From Clostridia bacterium (GTDB lineage Bacteria; Bacillota; Clostridia; Christensenellales; CAG-138): a stretch of DNA of 64,000 bases. Every line of letters begins with the position of its first letter. The stretch's first letter is position 1. The translations under genes and the position numbers were made by a program. The stretch is taken from contig JAFYOP010000004.1 in the NCBI GenBank assembly GCA_017547885.1, positions 317,312-381,311 of the forward strand, read 5' to 3'. Shown one piece after another: positions 1 to 9,142 of the stretch. Below the pieces are notes generated by a model. It ran no database searches. It was not told the origin of the DNA and worked only from the letters and a program-made list of their open reading frames with translations.

Positions 1-2801
1 TAAAGGTGGTGCAGGATACCGATTGCCTTGACCTGCTGCGCCAGCATGCAGAGCGGTTTGAGCTGACTGCGGATACCCGCTGCGTCAGCACAGGTATGCT
101 GTATCATTATCTCCATAGAGAAAGCAAGAATCCCGATATAGCTGCTGCCCTCAATACCTACGGGCTGGATATGCCCACAGGCAGCGCCCTTGACAGGGCA
201 AAGGCGCAGGCCGCCGTTATGAATAAGCTCCTTGAGGAAATGGAGCAGAAGGGAATATCAAAGCTGTCCCTGACCCAGGCTATACCTGCGGAAAAGACAA
301 AGGGCAAGCGGCAGACATACCATATAATCATAATCGCGAAAAATCACGAGGGGCTCAAGAACCTTTATCGGCTGGTTTCCTATGCCCATCTGGAGCATCT
401 TAGGAAGGTGCCAAGGATACCCAGAAGCCTGCTGCTGATGCATCGTGAGGGGCTTATAGTGGGCTCTGCCTGCGAGGCTGGAGAGCTGTTCAGGGCAATG
501 CTCAAGGGCGCGGATGACAATGCCATTCGAAGCATTGCGGATATGTACGATTTCCTTGAGATACAGCCCATCGCCAACAATGCATTCCTTATGCGAAACG
601 GCACAGTTAAGGATGAAGAGGGCCTCAGGGACTTTAACCGCCGCATAGTGAAGCTTGGCGAGGAGCTGAACAAGCCTGTGGTAGCCACAGGTGACGTACA
701 CTTCCTTGAACCTGACCATGCCCAGTTTCGCAGCATCATAATGCACGCCCGCGGTTTTGAGGACGCAGAGGAGCAGGCTCCCCTGTATTTCCGCACCACG
801 GATGATATGCTCAATGAGTTTGCGTACCTTGGAGAGGAAAAGGCAAAGGAAGTTGTAATCACCAATCCCAACATGATCGCAGACAGCTGCGACAGGATGA
901 AGGCGTTCCTTTCGGAAAAGGGCACATATGCCCCCAGCTTCCCCGGAGCAAACGACGAGCTTCGTGATATGTCCATGAAGCGGGCCCATGAGCTTTATGG
1001 AGATGAACTGCCTGAGGTGGTCCAAAAGCGCCTTGATAAGGAGCTTAACTCCATTATCGGCAACGGATACGCATCACTGTACCTTATGGCACAGAGACTG
1101 GTGCAGAAGTCCATGAGCGATGGGTATCTGGTAGGTTCCCGAGGTTCGGTCGGTTCTTCCTTTGTTGCCAATATGGCAGGAATAACCGAAGTAAACGCAC
1201 TTCAGCCCCACTATGTATGTCCCAATTGCCGCCACAGCGACTTTGACGTGGATCGTACTATTTACGCCTGCGGTGTGGATATGCCGGATGCAAACTGCCC
1301 TGTATGCGGTACGCCCTACAACAAGCTGGGCTATGAAATACCCTTTGAGGTGTTCCTTGGCTTCAAGGGAGACAAGACTCCCGATATAGACCTTAATTTC
1401 TCAGGCGAATATCAGCCCGTGGCACATAAGTTCACCGAAGTAATGTTCGGCGAAGGCCATGCGTTCCGCGCAGGCACCATATCCGGCATAAAGGATAAGA
1501 CGGTATACGGCTATGTAAAGGCCTACTGCGAGGATAATGGGCTTATGGTGAGCCGGGACGAGATGGACAGGCTGGTGCAGGGCTGTGCAGGCGTAAAAAA
1601 AACCACCGGTCAGCATCCCGGCGGCATAGTTATCGTACCTCAGGAAAACGACATAATGGAGTTCACCCCCATACAGTATCCGGCGGATCGCTCTGAGGGT
1701 GATACCATAACCACCCACTTTGACTTCCACGCCATGGATGACAGGCTGGTAAAGCTGGATATACTGGGCCACGACGATCCTACGGTGCTAAGGATGCTGA
1801 AGGATATAACAGGCCTTGACCCCCAGAGTATACCTTTGGATGATCCTGAGACCATGCGCATATTCTCCTCCAGCGAGCCTTTGGGCGTATCCCTTGAGGA
1901 GCTGGACTGTGACGTGGGCAGCATTGCTATACCCGAATTCGGCACCACCTTTGTTCGCCAGATGCTGAAGGATACCCGACCCACCACCATGGAGGAGCTG
2001 GTACGCATATCCGGCCTTTCCCACGGCACGGATGTATGGCTGGGCAACGCACAGGATCTGGTATTAAGCGGCACGGCTACCCTTTCTCAGGTAATATGCA
2101 CCCGCGACGATATTATGAATTACCTTATCCTTCGCGGCGGAGATCCTTCCATGTCCTTTAAAACCATGGAGAGCGTGCGAAAGGGCAGAGGCGTAAACCC
2201 TGAGATGGAAGAGCACATGCGCTCCATAGATACCCCCGAATGGTTTATCGACAGCTGCAAAAAGATAAAATATATGTTCCCCCGTGCCCATGCGGCGGCC
2301 TATGTAATGATGGCCTTCAGAGTGGCATATTATAAGGTGCATCTGCCCATAGCTTTCTATGCGGTGTATTATTCCGTCCGTGCGGACGCCTTTGACATTG
2401 CTCAGGCATCAGGCGGTGCCGAGAGGGTACTTGCCAATATCAACGCCATAAAGAAAAAAGGCAACGATATGGATAATAAAGAGGCAGACCTGCTCACAAT
2501 ACTGGAAGTGGTATACGAGATGAACAAGCGAGGCATAGAGCTTTTGCCTGTGGACCTTTACAAGTCCAAGGCCTCCGAGTTTGTCATAGAGGGGGATAAG
2601 ATACGGCCTCCCTTCTCGGCCATTGCAGGCGTTGGCGAAAACGCCGCCATAGGCATAGCTGAAGGAGCAAAGGGAGGGGAATATACCTCAATTGAGAACT
2701 TCCAGGCCCGCACCGGAGCCAACTCTGCGGTGATAAAGGCTCTGAGTGAACTTGGCTGCCTTGAAGGCCTGCCCCAAACCGACCAGCTGAGCCTGTTTTA
2801 G
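1..2801 (+). CDS. polC: DNA polymerase III alpha subunit, PolC type (5' partial)
   Basis: Replicative DNA polymerase of low-GC Gram-positive bacteria. The frame is open through the left edge (AAG at 3-5), so the GTG at position 6 is not a start. About 932 residues are visible out of the usual ~1,430. In order they hold the end of the inserted 3'-5' exonuclease, the second half of the PHP domain (GDVHFLEPDH, about nt 690-720), the PolC zinc motif CPNC...CPVC (about nt 1215-1310), the catalytic palm with PDIDLNFSGEYQ (about nt 1380-1415) and the C-terminal DNA-binding part. The exonuclease remnant is odd: the family motif HHRAIYDAEA reads TGSALDRAKA here, so the catalytic His and Asp look lost (see findings). 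It sits upstream of the rimP-nusA operon, as in many Bacillota. The family call is firm. Confidence 0.97.
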   Translation, partial: KVVQDTDCLDLLRQHAERFELTADTRCVSTGMLYHYLHRESKNPDIAAALNTYGLDMPTGSALDRAKAQAAVMNKLLEEMEQKGISKLSLTQAIPAEKTKGKRQTYHIIIIAKNHEGLKNLYRLVSYAHLEHLRKVPRIPRSLLLMHREGLIVGSACEAGELFRAMLKGADDNAIRSIADMYDFLEIQPIANNAFLMRNGTVKDEEGLRDFNRRIVKLGEELNKPVVATGDVHFLEPDHAQFRSIIMHARGFEDAEEQAPLYFRTTDDMLNEFAYLGEEKAKEVVITNPNMIADSCDRMKAFLSEKGTYAPSFPGANDELRDMSMKRAHELYGDELPEVVQKRLDKELNSIIGNGYASLYLMAQRLVQKSMSDGYLVGSRGSVGSSFVANMAGITEVNALQPHYVCPNCRHSDFDVDRTIYACGVDMPDANCPVCGTPYNKLGYEIPFEVFLGFKGDKTPDIDLNFSGEYQPVAHKFTEVMFGEGHAFRAGTISGIKDKTVYGYVKAYCEDNGLMVSRDEMDRLVQGCAGVKKTTGQHPGGIVIVPQENDIMEFTPIQYPADRSEGDTITTHFDFHAMDDRLVKLDILGHDDPTVLRMLKDITGLDPQSIPLDDPETMRIFSSSEPLGVSLEELDCDVGSIAIPEFGTTFVRQMLKDTRPTTMEELVRISGLSHGTDVWLGNAQDLVLSGTATLSQVICTRDDIMNYLILRGGDPSMSFKTMESVRKGRGVNPEMEEHMRSIDTPEWFIDSCKKIKYMFPRAHAAAYVMMAFRVAYYKVHLPIAFYAVYYSVRADAFDIAQASGGAERVLANINAIKKKGNDMDNKEADLLTILEVVYEMNKRGIELLPVDLYKSKASEFVIEGDKIRPPFSAIAGVGENAAIGIAEGAKGGEYTSIENFQARTGANSAVIKALSELGCLEGLPQTDQLSLF

Positions 2802-2811
2802 CAGAATTTGC

Positions 2812-2840
2812 TTGCAAAAAAGGCTGCTCTCTGGTATAAT
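2812..2840 (+). promoter_or_regulatory. Promoter of the rimP-nusA-infB operon
   Basis: TTGCAA (2812-2817), 17 bp, TATAAT (2835-2840), with an extended -10 TGG directly before it. It lies just after polC and points at rimP. The expected transcript start is near 2847. Confidence 0.8.
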
Positions 2841-2879
2841 TTTTCTATTGTTGGACGGCACATAGCCGTATTTGAGTTT

Positions 2880-2910
2880 AAGAGTGGGTTTATTCCCGCT
2901 CTTTTGTTTT
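2880..2910 (+). terminator. Terminator-like hairpin in the rimP leader (possible attenuator)
   Basis: AAGAGTGGG (2880-2888), 6-nt loop, CCCGCTCTT (2895-2903), then a T-rich tract. It can end polC transcripts. It also lies downstream of the rimP promoter, so it would attenuate the rimP-nusA transcript. A small hairpin ACGGC/GCCGT (2855-2869) precedes it. Confidence 0.6.
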
Positions 2911-2927
2911 GAAGGTGGAGGATTTTC

Positions 2928-3446
2928 ATGAAAACCGTTGATGCAGTTGACGCCCTGCTTCGCCCCGTTGTGGCCGGGATGGGCTATGAGCTGGATGAGG
3001 TGGAGTTCATCAAGGAACACGGCAACTGGGTACTTACCCTGTATATCGAAAAGCCCGACGGAACCGTAACGCTGGATGACTGCGAGGCGGTGAGCCGCGC
3101 TGTGGATCCCATACTTGACGAGGCGGACCCCATCGAGCAGGCATACTACCTCAGCGTATCTTCCATCGGCATAGACCGTCCCCTCAAAAAGGACAGGGAC
3201 TATGAGCGCAATCTGGGCAGCAAGATAACCGCCAAACTCTATGCCCCCCTTAAGGGCAAAAAGGAATACACAGGCGAACTTGTTGCTTTCGATGAAAACA
3301 GCTTCACTATTGAGGTGAACGGCTCTGACATGAAGATACTCCGCAAGGATGCTTCTTCCGTGCGTCCCTACATAGACTTTAACAGTCTTGCCACCGTGGA
3401 TATCAATGATTACGACAATATAGAGATTGAAGAGGAGAAGGAATAA
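2928..3446 (+). CDS. rimP: Ribosome maturation factor RimP
   Basis: Cytosolic factor for maturation of the 30S ribosomal subunit. The protein has 172 residues, slightly longer than the usual ~155 because of an acidic tail (DYDNIEIEEEKE). The N-terminal half carries the typical GYELDEVEFIKEHGNWVLTLYI pattern split over two strands, followed by the conserved DCEAVSRAVDPILDE helix and SSIGIDRPLK motif; the C-terminal SH3-like domain follows. The ATG at 2928 is preceded by a strong GGTGGAGG site. Its stop overlaps the nusA start (TAATG), so the two are translationally coupled. It is first in the translation operon. Confidence 0.96.
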   Translation: MKTVDAVDALLRPVVAGMGYELDEVEFIKEHGNWVLTLYIEKPDGTVTLDDCEAVSRAVDPILDEADPIEQAYYLSVSSIGIDRPLKKDRDYERNLGSKITAKLYAPLKGKKEYTGELVAFDENSFTIEVNGSDMKILRKDASSVRPYIDFNSLATVDINDYDNIEIEEEKE

Positions 3447-4537
3447 TGAACGCCGAATTCATCGAGGCCCTTAACGCCATTGAAAAAGAACGTGGAATAA
3501 GCAAGGATATACTTATCGATGCATTTGAATCCGCCCTTATTGCCGCTTATAAGCGTAACTACGGTGCAGTGGGCAACGTGCGTGCCACTGTTGACCGCGA
3601 CACCGGCGAGGTGCAGATATTCGCTTCCAAGACCGTTGTTGAAGAAGTGGAAAACCCCTACTGCGAGCTGACCCTTGAGCAGGCCAAGAAGGTAAACGTG
3701 CTGTATGAGGTGGGCGACGTTCTGGAAGAAGAAGTTGATCCCCGCAAGTTTGGCCGCATTGCCGCCCAGACCGCAAAGCAGGTTGTTGTTCAGCGTATTC
3801 GTGAGGCTGAGCGCGGAGTCATCTTTGATGAATTCGTAGAAAAGGAAAACGAAGTTCTCACTGCTATCGTTCAGCGTGCTGAAAAGAGCGGCATCTTTGT
3901 AGAACTGGGCAAGACTGACGGCTTCATGGCCCTCACCGAGACCATTGCAGGCGAAACCTACGAGACCAGCGACCGCATCAAGGTATATGTTCTGGAAGTA
4001 CGCAAGACCAACAAGGGACCTCAGGTAATGGTATCCCGTACCCATCCTGGCCTTGTAAAGCGCCTGTTTGAGCTTGAAGTTCCCGAAATCCAGACCGGTA
4101 TCGTGCAGATCAAGTCCATCGCCCGTGAGGCAGGCTTCCGCACCAAGGTTGCCGTATATTCCTCCGATCCTCAGGTGGATGCCGTTGGCGCATGCGTAGG
4201 CCAGAAGGGCATCCGCGTAGAGCGCATCGTAAACGAGCTGCACAATGAAAAGATCGACATCATCGAGTGGGATTCCGATTCCGCCGTATATATCGCAAAG
4301 TCCCTCAGCCCCGCCCGCGTAATGATGGTTTATATCAACGAGGCAGAAAAGGCCGCAAAGGTCATCGTGCCCGATAATCAGCTTTCCTTGGCCATCGGCA
4401 AGGAAGGCCAGAACGTACGCCTTGCGGCAAAGCTCACCGGCTGGAAGATAGACATCAAGTCCCAGTCTCAGGCCGAGCAGGACATGGACATCACCGAGGC
4501 GGATCAGCTTGCCCAGGTGGAACCTATCGAGGAATAA
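3446..4537 (+). CDS. nusA: Transcription termination/antitermination factor NusA
   Basis: RNA polymerase-associated factor that modulates pausing, termination and antitermination. The 363 residues are the short form without the C-terminal acidic repeats of enterobacteria. The order is an N-terminal RNAP-binding domain (about 1-125), an S1 domain (about 135-200) and tandem KH domains (VDAVGACVGQKGIRVERIVNEL and LSLAIGKEGQNVRLAAKLTGWKIDI). It overlaps the rimP stop codon by one base and is followed 27 bp on by rnpM. The leader hairpin before rimP is a natural place for NusA autoregulation, which is inference. Confidence 0.97.
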   Translation: MNAEFIEALNAIEKERGISKDILIDAFESALIAAYKRNYGAVGNVRATVDRDTGEVQIFASKTVVEEVENPYCELTLEQAKKVNVLYEVGDVLEEEVDPRKFGRIAAQTAKQVVVQRIREAERGVIFDEFVEKENEVLTAIVQRAEKSGIFVELGKTDGFMALTETIAGETYETSDRIKVYVLEVRKTNKGPQVMVSRTHPGLVKRLFELEVPEIQTGIVQIKSIAREAGFRTKVAVYSSDPQVDAVGACVGQKGIRVERIVNELHNEKIDIIEWDSDSAVYIAKSLSPARVMMVYINEAEKAAKVIVPDNQLSLAIGKEGQNVRLAAKLTGWKIDIKSQSQAEQDMDITEADQLAQVEPIEE

Positions 4538-4564
4538 TATCCCAAAGCATAATCGGAGGACACT

Positions 4565-4834
4565 ATGGCAAAGAAAGTGCCCATGAGAATGTGCGTGGGC
4601 TGCCGGGAAATGAAGCCCAAAAAGGAACTGCTGCGCATAGTGCGCTCTCCCGAGGGAGAGGTCAGCGTGGACAGGACCGGTAAGGCTTCCGGCAGGGGCG
4701 CATATATATGTGTAGGTGTGGAGTGCCTCAATAAGGCCCAAAAGACAAAGGCTCTCGAGCGTGCGCTGGAGCACAGCGTAAGCGATGAGGTTTTTGACAG
4801 GCTCCACAGCGAGATACAGGCCAATGGACAGTAA
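4565..4834 (+). CDS. rnpM: YlxR family protein (RNase P modulator RnpM)
   Basis: Small basic RNA-binding protein of 89 residues. YlxR of Bacillota has been described as a modulator of RNase P, and that role is taken from family knowledge. The family signatures are present: RMCVGCREMKPKKELLRIVR at the N-terminus and SGRGAYIC...ECL in the middle. The start is ATG 4565 after a GGAGGACACT site. The 3' end overlaps the next gene by 11 bp. The nusA-ylxR-ylxQ-infB order is the standard one. Confidence 0.93.
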   Translation: MAKKVPMRMCVGCREMKPKKELLRIVRSPEGEVSVDRTGKASGRGAYICVGVECLNKAQKTKALERALEHSVSDEVFDRLHSEIQANGQ

Positions 4835-5126
4835 CAGGATACGCACAGCCCTCGGCTTTGCCATGAGGGCAGGAAAATGCATATCGGGAGACTTCATCTG
4901 CGAAAAGGCGGTAAAGAACGGAACGGCTCTTGCCGTGGCGGTGGATGAAGGGGCTTCCGAGGCTACCCGGGAAAGATATACGGGGATGTGCCAAAGGGCC
5001 GGAATACCCTGCGTATTTATAGAGGACCTGGGCAGGGCCATAGGCAAGGATAACCGCATGATAGCGGCGGTAACAGAGGCGGGATTCGCCCGCATGATAA
5101 AGGAAGCCATGGAGGCTTCAAAGTAA
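4824..5126 (+). CDS. ylxQ: YlxQ, L7Ae/L30e-like RNA-binding protein
   Basis: K-turn-binding ribosomal-protein-like factor of 100 residues, cytosolic, precise function unsettled. The L7Ae core shows in LGFAMRAGKCISGDFICEKAVKNG followed by the AVAVDEGASEATRERY strand-helix unit. An upstream start at 4785 in the same frame is possible. I chose ATG 4824 because family proteins begin just before the LGFAMRAGK segment and because overlapping ends are usual in this operon. No strong ribosome site precedes it, which fits coupling to rnpM. Confidence 0.88.
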   Translation: MDSNRIRTALGFAMRAGKCISGDFICEKAVKNGTALAVAVDEGASEATRERYTGMCQRAGIPCVFIEDLGRAIGKDNRMIAAVTEAGFARMIKEAMEASK

Positions 5127-5148
5127 TTACACTTGGGGGTAATAATAA

Positions 5149-7731
5149 ATGGCAAAAAAGACTATTGATTCCGCAAGGGAATACGAAATTAAGGCGAAGG
5201 AGCTGTTTGAGCAGGTCAAGCGCATGCAGAACGACCTGAGCTCCGCGCTGCAGTCCGTAAAAAGGGCTGAGAGCGAGCTGGTGGATAAGGAGAAAAAGGC
5301 CGAAAAAGAGCGCATGGAGCGGGAACGTGCCGAGCGTCTCAGGGAGGTTCTTTCCGGTGAGGGCAACTTTGCTTTCCATTCCGGCACCGACGAGATAGGG
5401 GTACAGCCTGAGCCCAAGCCTGCGGAGAAGCCTGCAGAGCCGGCCCCCGTAGAAAAGGCACCCGAGGTTGAAGCACCTGTAGCAAAGGCTCCCGAGGCCC
5501 CCAAGGCAGAGCCTGCAAAGCAGGAGCAGCCCAAGGCAGAGCCCGTTGTAATACAGCAGCGTCCCCAGCGTGAACCCCAGCGCAGGGACAACGCCCGCAG
5601 CGATGTTCGCCCCGACAGCAGGCCTCAGCGCACAGAACGCTCTGACAGACCTCAGGGTCAGCAGAACCAGCAGCGGCCCGCACGCCCCGACAGCAGGCCC
5701 CAGGGACAGCAGCGTCCCGCTGCACAGGGCGGATATCAGGCAAGGCCTGCCGCCCGTACAGCAGAGCCCGCACCCGCACCCGGCGGAAGGGATCAGGGCA
5801 AGAACCGCGGCTTCCAGAAGACAAATAACAGAGACGAAGAGCGCAAGGCTCCCAAGAATAAGAAAACCATAATGAAGGAGAACAGCCGCGCCGGCGGATG
5901 GGACGATGACACTCCCATGGGACGCAAGCAGAAGCGCAAACAGCAGCCCGTTCACAAGCCGGAACCCGTAAAAATCGAAAAGGCGGTACTTACAACAGAG
6001 ATGATAACAGTAAAGGATCTTTCAGAAAAAATCGGCAAGCCTGCAGCCGAGATAATTAAAAAGCTGTTTATCCTTGGTATAATGGCCACCATTAACCAGG
6101 AGATAGATTACGATACCTGCTCCCTTATAGCAGCCGATTACGGCATCGAGCTGGAGCTGAACATCGCCAAGACCGCCGAAGATGTGCTCAACGAGAGCGT
6201 AGAAGAGGCGGATGCCGAGGAAAATCTGGTATCCCGTCCTCCCGTTGTTACCATCATGGGCCACGTTGACCACGGCAAGACCTCCCTGCTGGATGCTTTC
6301 CGCGAGAGCAGCATCACCGAAGGCGAGGCCGGCGGCATCACCCAGCACATCGGTGCATACACCGTTTCCTGCAACGGACGCACCATTACCTTCATCGACA
6401 CTCCCGGTCACGAGGCGTTTACCTCCATGCGTGCCCGCGGCGCACAGGTTACGGATATCGTAATACTGGTAGTTGCGGCGGACGACGGCATAATGCCCCA
6501 GACCGTTGAGGCTATCAACCACGCCAAGGCAGCAGAGGTTCCCATCATTGTTGCCATCAACAAGATCGACAAGGACACCGCCAACCCCGACCGCGTCATC
6601 CAGCAGCTCACCGAGTACGGCCTGGTTACCGAAGAGTGGGGCGGCGATACCATCTGCGTACCCGTTTCCGCAAAGAAGCGCATGAACCTTGACACCCTCC
6701 TTGAGATGGTTCTGCTGCAGGCAGACGTTCTGGAGCTTCGTGCCAATCCCGCCCGTGCCGCCCGCGGTACCATCATCGAGGCGGAGCTGGATAAGGGCCG
6801 CGGCCCCGTGGCTACCGTGCTTGTTCAGAACGGTACCCTCAAGATAGGCGATCCCATCGTAGCGGGTATTGCATTCGGCCGTGTTCGTGCCATGATGGAC
6901 GACAAGGGCAGGCGTGTTACCGAGGCCGGCCCCAGCCAGCCTGTTGAGGTGCTGGGCTTTGGTGAGGTCCCCGCAGCAGGCGACGTTATGAACGTAGCAG
7001 AAGTAGATAAGCTGTCACGTCAGGTTGCCGAGGAGCGCCGTGACCGCATGAAGGCAGAGCAGCTGAAGAACATGTCCAAGGTATCCCTTGATGACCTGTT
7101 CAGCCAGATCGCCGCCGGTAACGTAAAGGATCTGAACATAATAGTTAAGGCAGACGTTCAGGGTACCGTTGAGGCCATAAAGCAGGCCCTTGAGAAACTG
7201 TCCAATGAAGAGGTTCGCGTTCGCTGCATCCATGGCGGCGTAGGCGCCATCACCGGCTCCGATATAGTATTCGCCTCCGCATCCAATGCGCTGGTGATCG
7301 GCTTTAACGTACGTCCCGACGCAGCAGCCCGTGAGGCCGCCGAGCGTGAAAAGGTGGATATGCGCACCTACAGCGTAATCTACAACGTTATCGAGGACGT
7401 TGAGGCCGCTATGAAGGGTATGTTTGCTCCCGTATTCAAGGAAGTTGCCCTTGGTACCATCGAGGTACGCAATACCTTCAAGGTCAGTGGCGTAGGTACC
7501 ATCGCCGGTGCATACGTAAAGGACGGCAAGGTTGCCCGTTCCGCACAGGTTCGCGTTGTTCGCGGCGGCATAGTTATCCACGAGGGCAAGATCGCATCCC
7601 TCAAGCGCTTTAAGGATGACGCCAAGGAAGTTGCCTCCGGTTACGAGTGCGGCATAGGCATCGAGAACTTCAACGATATCCGCGAGGGCGACATTATCGA
7701 AGCATTCGTAATGGAGCAGATCCAGCGGTAA
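5149..7731 (+). CDS. infB: Translation initiation factor IF-2
   Basis: GTPase that brings fMet-tRNA to the 30S subunit. The 860 residues start with a charged coiled helix, then a long low-complexity P/A/E, Q and R region (about 85-245), the IF2 N-terminal subdomain (about 285-340), and the GTPase domain with [17 protein letters not shown] and NKIDKDT motifs. The beta-barrel and C-terminal tRNA-binding domains follow. The start at 5149 follows TTGGGGG at a usable distance. The linker is compositionally biased but in frame and not a sign of transfer. It lies 22 bp after ylxQ. Confidence 0.98.
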   Translation: MAKKTIDSAREYEIKAKELFEQVKRMQNDLSSALQSVKRAESELVDKEKKAEKERMERERAERLREVLSGEGNFAFHSGTDEIGVQPEPKPAEKPAEPAPVEKAPEVEAPVAKAPEAPKAEPAKQEQPKAEPVVIQQRPQREPQRRDNARSDVRPDSRPQRTERSDRPQGQQNQQRPARPDSRPQGQQRPAAQGGYQARPAARTAEPAPAPGGRDQGKNRGFQKTNNRDEERKAPKNKKTIMKENSRAGGWDDDTPMGRKQKRKQQPVHKPEPVKIEKAVLTTEMITVKDLSEKIGKPAAEIIKKLFILGIMATINQEIDYDTCSLIAADYGIELELNIAKTAEDVLNESVEEADAEENLVSRPPVVTIMGHVDHGKTSLLDAFRESSITEGEAGGITQHIGAYTVSCNGRTITFIDTPGHEAFTSMRARGAQVTDIVILVVAADDGIMPQTVEAINHAKAAEVPIIVAINKIDKDTANPDRVIQQLTEYGLVTEEWGGDTICVPVSAKKRMNLDTLLEMVLLQADVLELRANPARAARGTIIEAELDKGRGPVATVLVQNGTLKIGDPIVAGIAFGRVRAMMDDKGRRVTEAGPSQPVEVLGFGEVPAAGDVMNVAEVDKLSRQVAEERRDRMKAEQLKNMSKVSLDDLFSQIAAGNVKDLNIIVKADVQGTVEAIKQALEKLSNEEVRVRCIHGGVGAITGSDIVFASASNALVIGFNVRPDAAAREAAEREKVDMRTYSVIYNVIEDVEAAMKGMFAPVFKEVALGTIEVRNTFKVSGVGTIAGAYVKDGKVARSAQVRVVRGGIVIHEGKIASLKRFKDDAKEVASGYECGIGIENFNDIREGDIIEAFVMEQIQR

Positions 7732-7759
7732 CAATACGTATTAAAGAAAGGTAAAGCCA

Positions 7760-8110
7760 ATGTCCGTTCGCTACGAAAGAATGAACGAGGAGATAAAAAA
7801 GACCATAAGCGAGATCATCAAGGAAATGAAGGATCCCCGCATATGCGAGATGACCACCATCATGTCCGTTGATGTTACCAACGACCTTAAGCAGGCCAAG
7901 GTCATGGTAAGCGTGTATGACAAGGACGACCAGCTTCGCAAGGATACCGTGGATGCTCTTAATCACGGCAGCGGTTTCATCACCCGCGAGCTGGGCCGCC
8001 GCATGCAGCTGAGGGCGCTGCCCAAGCTTCAGTTTAAGCTGGACAGCTCCATAGAGTACAGCGTACACATCTCCCAGATAATCGACAGCCTGCACAAGGA
8101 CGATAAGTAA
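7760..8110 (+). CDS. rbfA: 30S ribosome-binding factor RbfA
   Basis: Single KH-like domain protein of 116 residues that helps 16S rRNA 5'-end processing and cold adaptation. Family features seen are YERMNEEIKKTISEIIKEMKDPRI at the start, the MTTIMSVDVTNDLKQAKVMVSVY strand pair and the LRALPKLQFKLDSSIEYSVHI end. It starts 28 bp after infB behind AAAGAAAGG, and is followed by a hairpin (8123-8153) before nrnA. Confidence 0.96.
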   Translation: MSVRYERMNEEIKKTISEIIKEMKDPRICEMTTIMSVDVTNDLKQAKVMVSVYDKDDQLRKDTVDALNHGSGFITRELGRRMQLRALPKLQFKLDSSIEYSVHISQIIDSLHKDDK

Positions 8111-8122
8111 TACACAACAAAA

Positions 8123-8153
8123 GGGGCGGTGAAGGTGTCATCGCCCCATTTTC
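8123..8153 (+). terminator. Hairpin between rbfA and nrnA
   Basis: GGGGCGGTGA (8123-8132), loop AGGTG, TCATCGCCCC (8138-8147), then ATTTTC. The stem is 10 bp with one G-U pair and a weak T tract. It probably acts as a partial terminator or 3'-end stabiliser inside the operon, just before the nrnA ribosome site. Confidence 0.55.
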
Positions 8154-8170
8154 AAAAAGGAGGGATAAAT

Positions 8171-9142
8171 ATGGCGGGCAGCATGTCCGAAATACTCAGC
8201 TTTATAAGGGATAACAGGCAGTTTACCGTCATGTCCCACACTTCTCCGGACGGAGATACCCTGGGCTCTGCCCTTGGGCTTGTACATATGCTCCGTGCTA
8301 TGGGCAAGGAGGCCGAGGCGGTATGCTCTGACCCTGTGCCTGGGATATACTCCTTCCTGCCCGGAGCTGACGAGGTGAAAACAGGCGGCGAAGGCATTGG
8401 CTATCCCGCTGTTATCGCCGTGGACTGTGCGGATAAGTGCCGCTTTGGCAAGGTCGCAAAGTTTTTTGACAGGGCGGAAATCACAGCAAATGTAGACCAT
8501 CACGGCACAAACGATATGTATGCATCCGCAAACTGGATGGAGGAGACCGCTGCCTGCGGCGAGCTTATCTACAGGCTAATAAAGGAACTGAAGGTGGAGC
8601 TTACCAAAGATATGGCTGCCTGCCTGTTTACCGCCCTTATGACGGATACCGGCTGCTTTGCCTATTCCAATGTTACAGAGCAGACCATGAAAATCGGCGG
8701 CGCTCTTATTGCGGCGGGTGCGGATAATTCAGAGATAAACATGAAGGTGTTCCGTACATCGCCCTATGCAAAGAGCATGCTGCAGGCGGATGCCCTAAGC
8801 CGCACAAAGCTGTACTGCGACGGCAAGATCGCTGTGACCACCGTTACACTTGAGGATATGGCTCGCCACGGAGCGCTGTCCGAGCATTGCGATGGTATAG
8901 TGGAGCAGCTCAGGGATATAGACACCGTTGAAATAGCGATTTTTATAAGAGAAGACGTAACCAAGCTGAAGGGCAGCTTCAGGTCAAAGCGGTATGCGGA
9001 TGTGTCCCGTATAGCCTCTGTACTGGGGGGCGGCGGGCATAAGCGTGCCGCAGGCTATACCTGCGTTTGCCCCATGGAAGAGGCAGTGGAGACCGCTGTC
9101 AGGTTGGGAGAGGAAGAATTGCAAAGATGCTTGAAGGCGTAG
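8171..9142 (+). CDS. nrnA: DHH/DHHA1 phosphoesterase, NrnA-like oligoribonuclease/pAp phosphatase
   Basis: Family enzymes degrade short oligoribonucleotides and dephosphorylate 3'-phosphoadenosine 5'-phosphate. The 323 residues show the DHH motifs SHTSPDGDTLGSAL (about 22-35), AVDCAD, VDHHGTND and MTDTGCFAYSN, and the C-terminal DHHA1 motif GGGGHKRAAGY. I chose ATG 8171 because AAAAAGGAGGGATAA lies directly before it; an upstream start at 8129 would lie inside the hairpin. The 3' end overlaps truB by 16 bp. The rbfA-nrnA-truB order is common in Bacillota. Confidence 0.93.
   Translation: MAGSMSEILSFIRDNRQFTVMSHTSPDGDTLGSALGLVHMLRAMGKEAEAVCSDPVPGIYSFLPGADEVKTGGEGIGYPAVIAVDCADKCRFGKVAKFFDRAEITANVDHHGTNDMYASANWMEETAACGELIYRLIKELKVELTKDMAACLFTALMTDTGCFAYSNVTEQTMKIGGALIAAGADNSEINMKVFRTSPYAKSMLQADALSRTKLYCDGKIAVTTVTLEDMARHGALSEHCDGIVEQLRDIDTVEIAIFIREDVTKLKGSFRSKRYADVSRIASVLGGGGHKRAAGYTCVCPMEEAVETAVRLGEEELQRCLKA

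Noticed and set aside
3410..5155. 581-codon - strand frame opposite nusA, rnpM and ylxQ
   Set aside because: It is antisense to conserved genes and its translation is Leu/Ala/Cys-rich with no motif.
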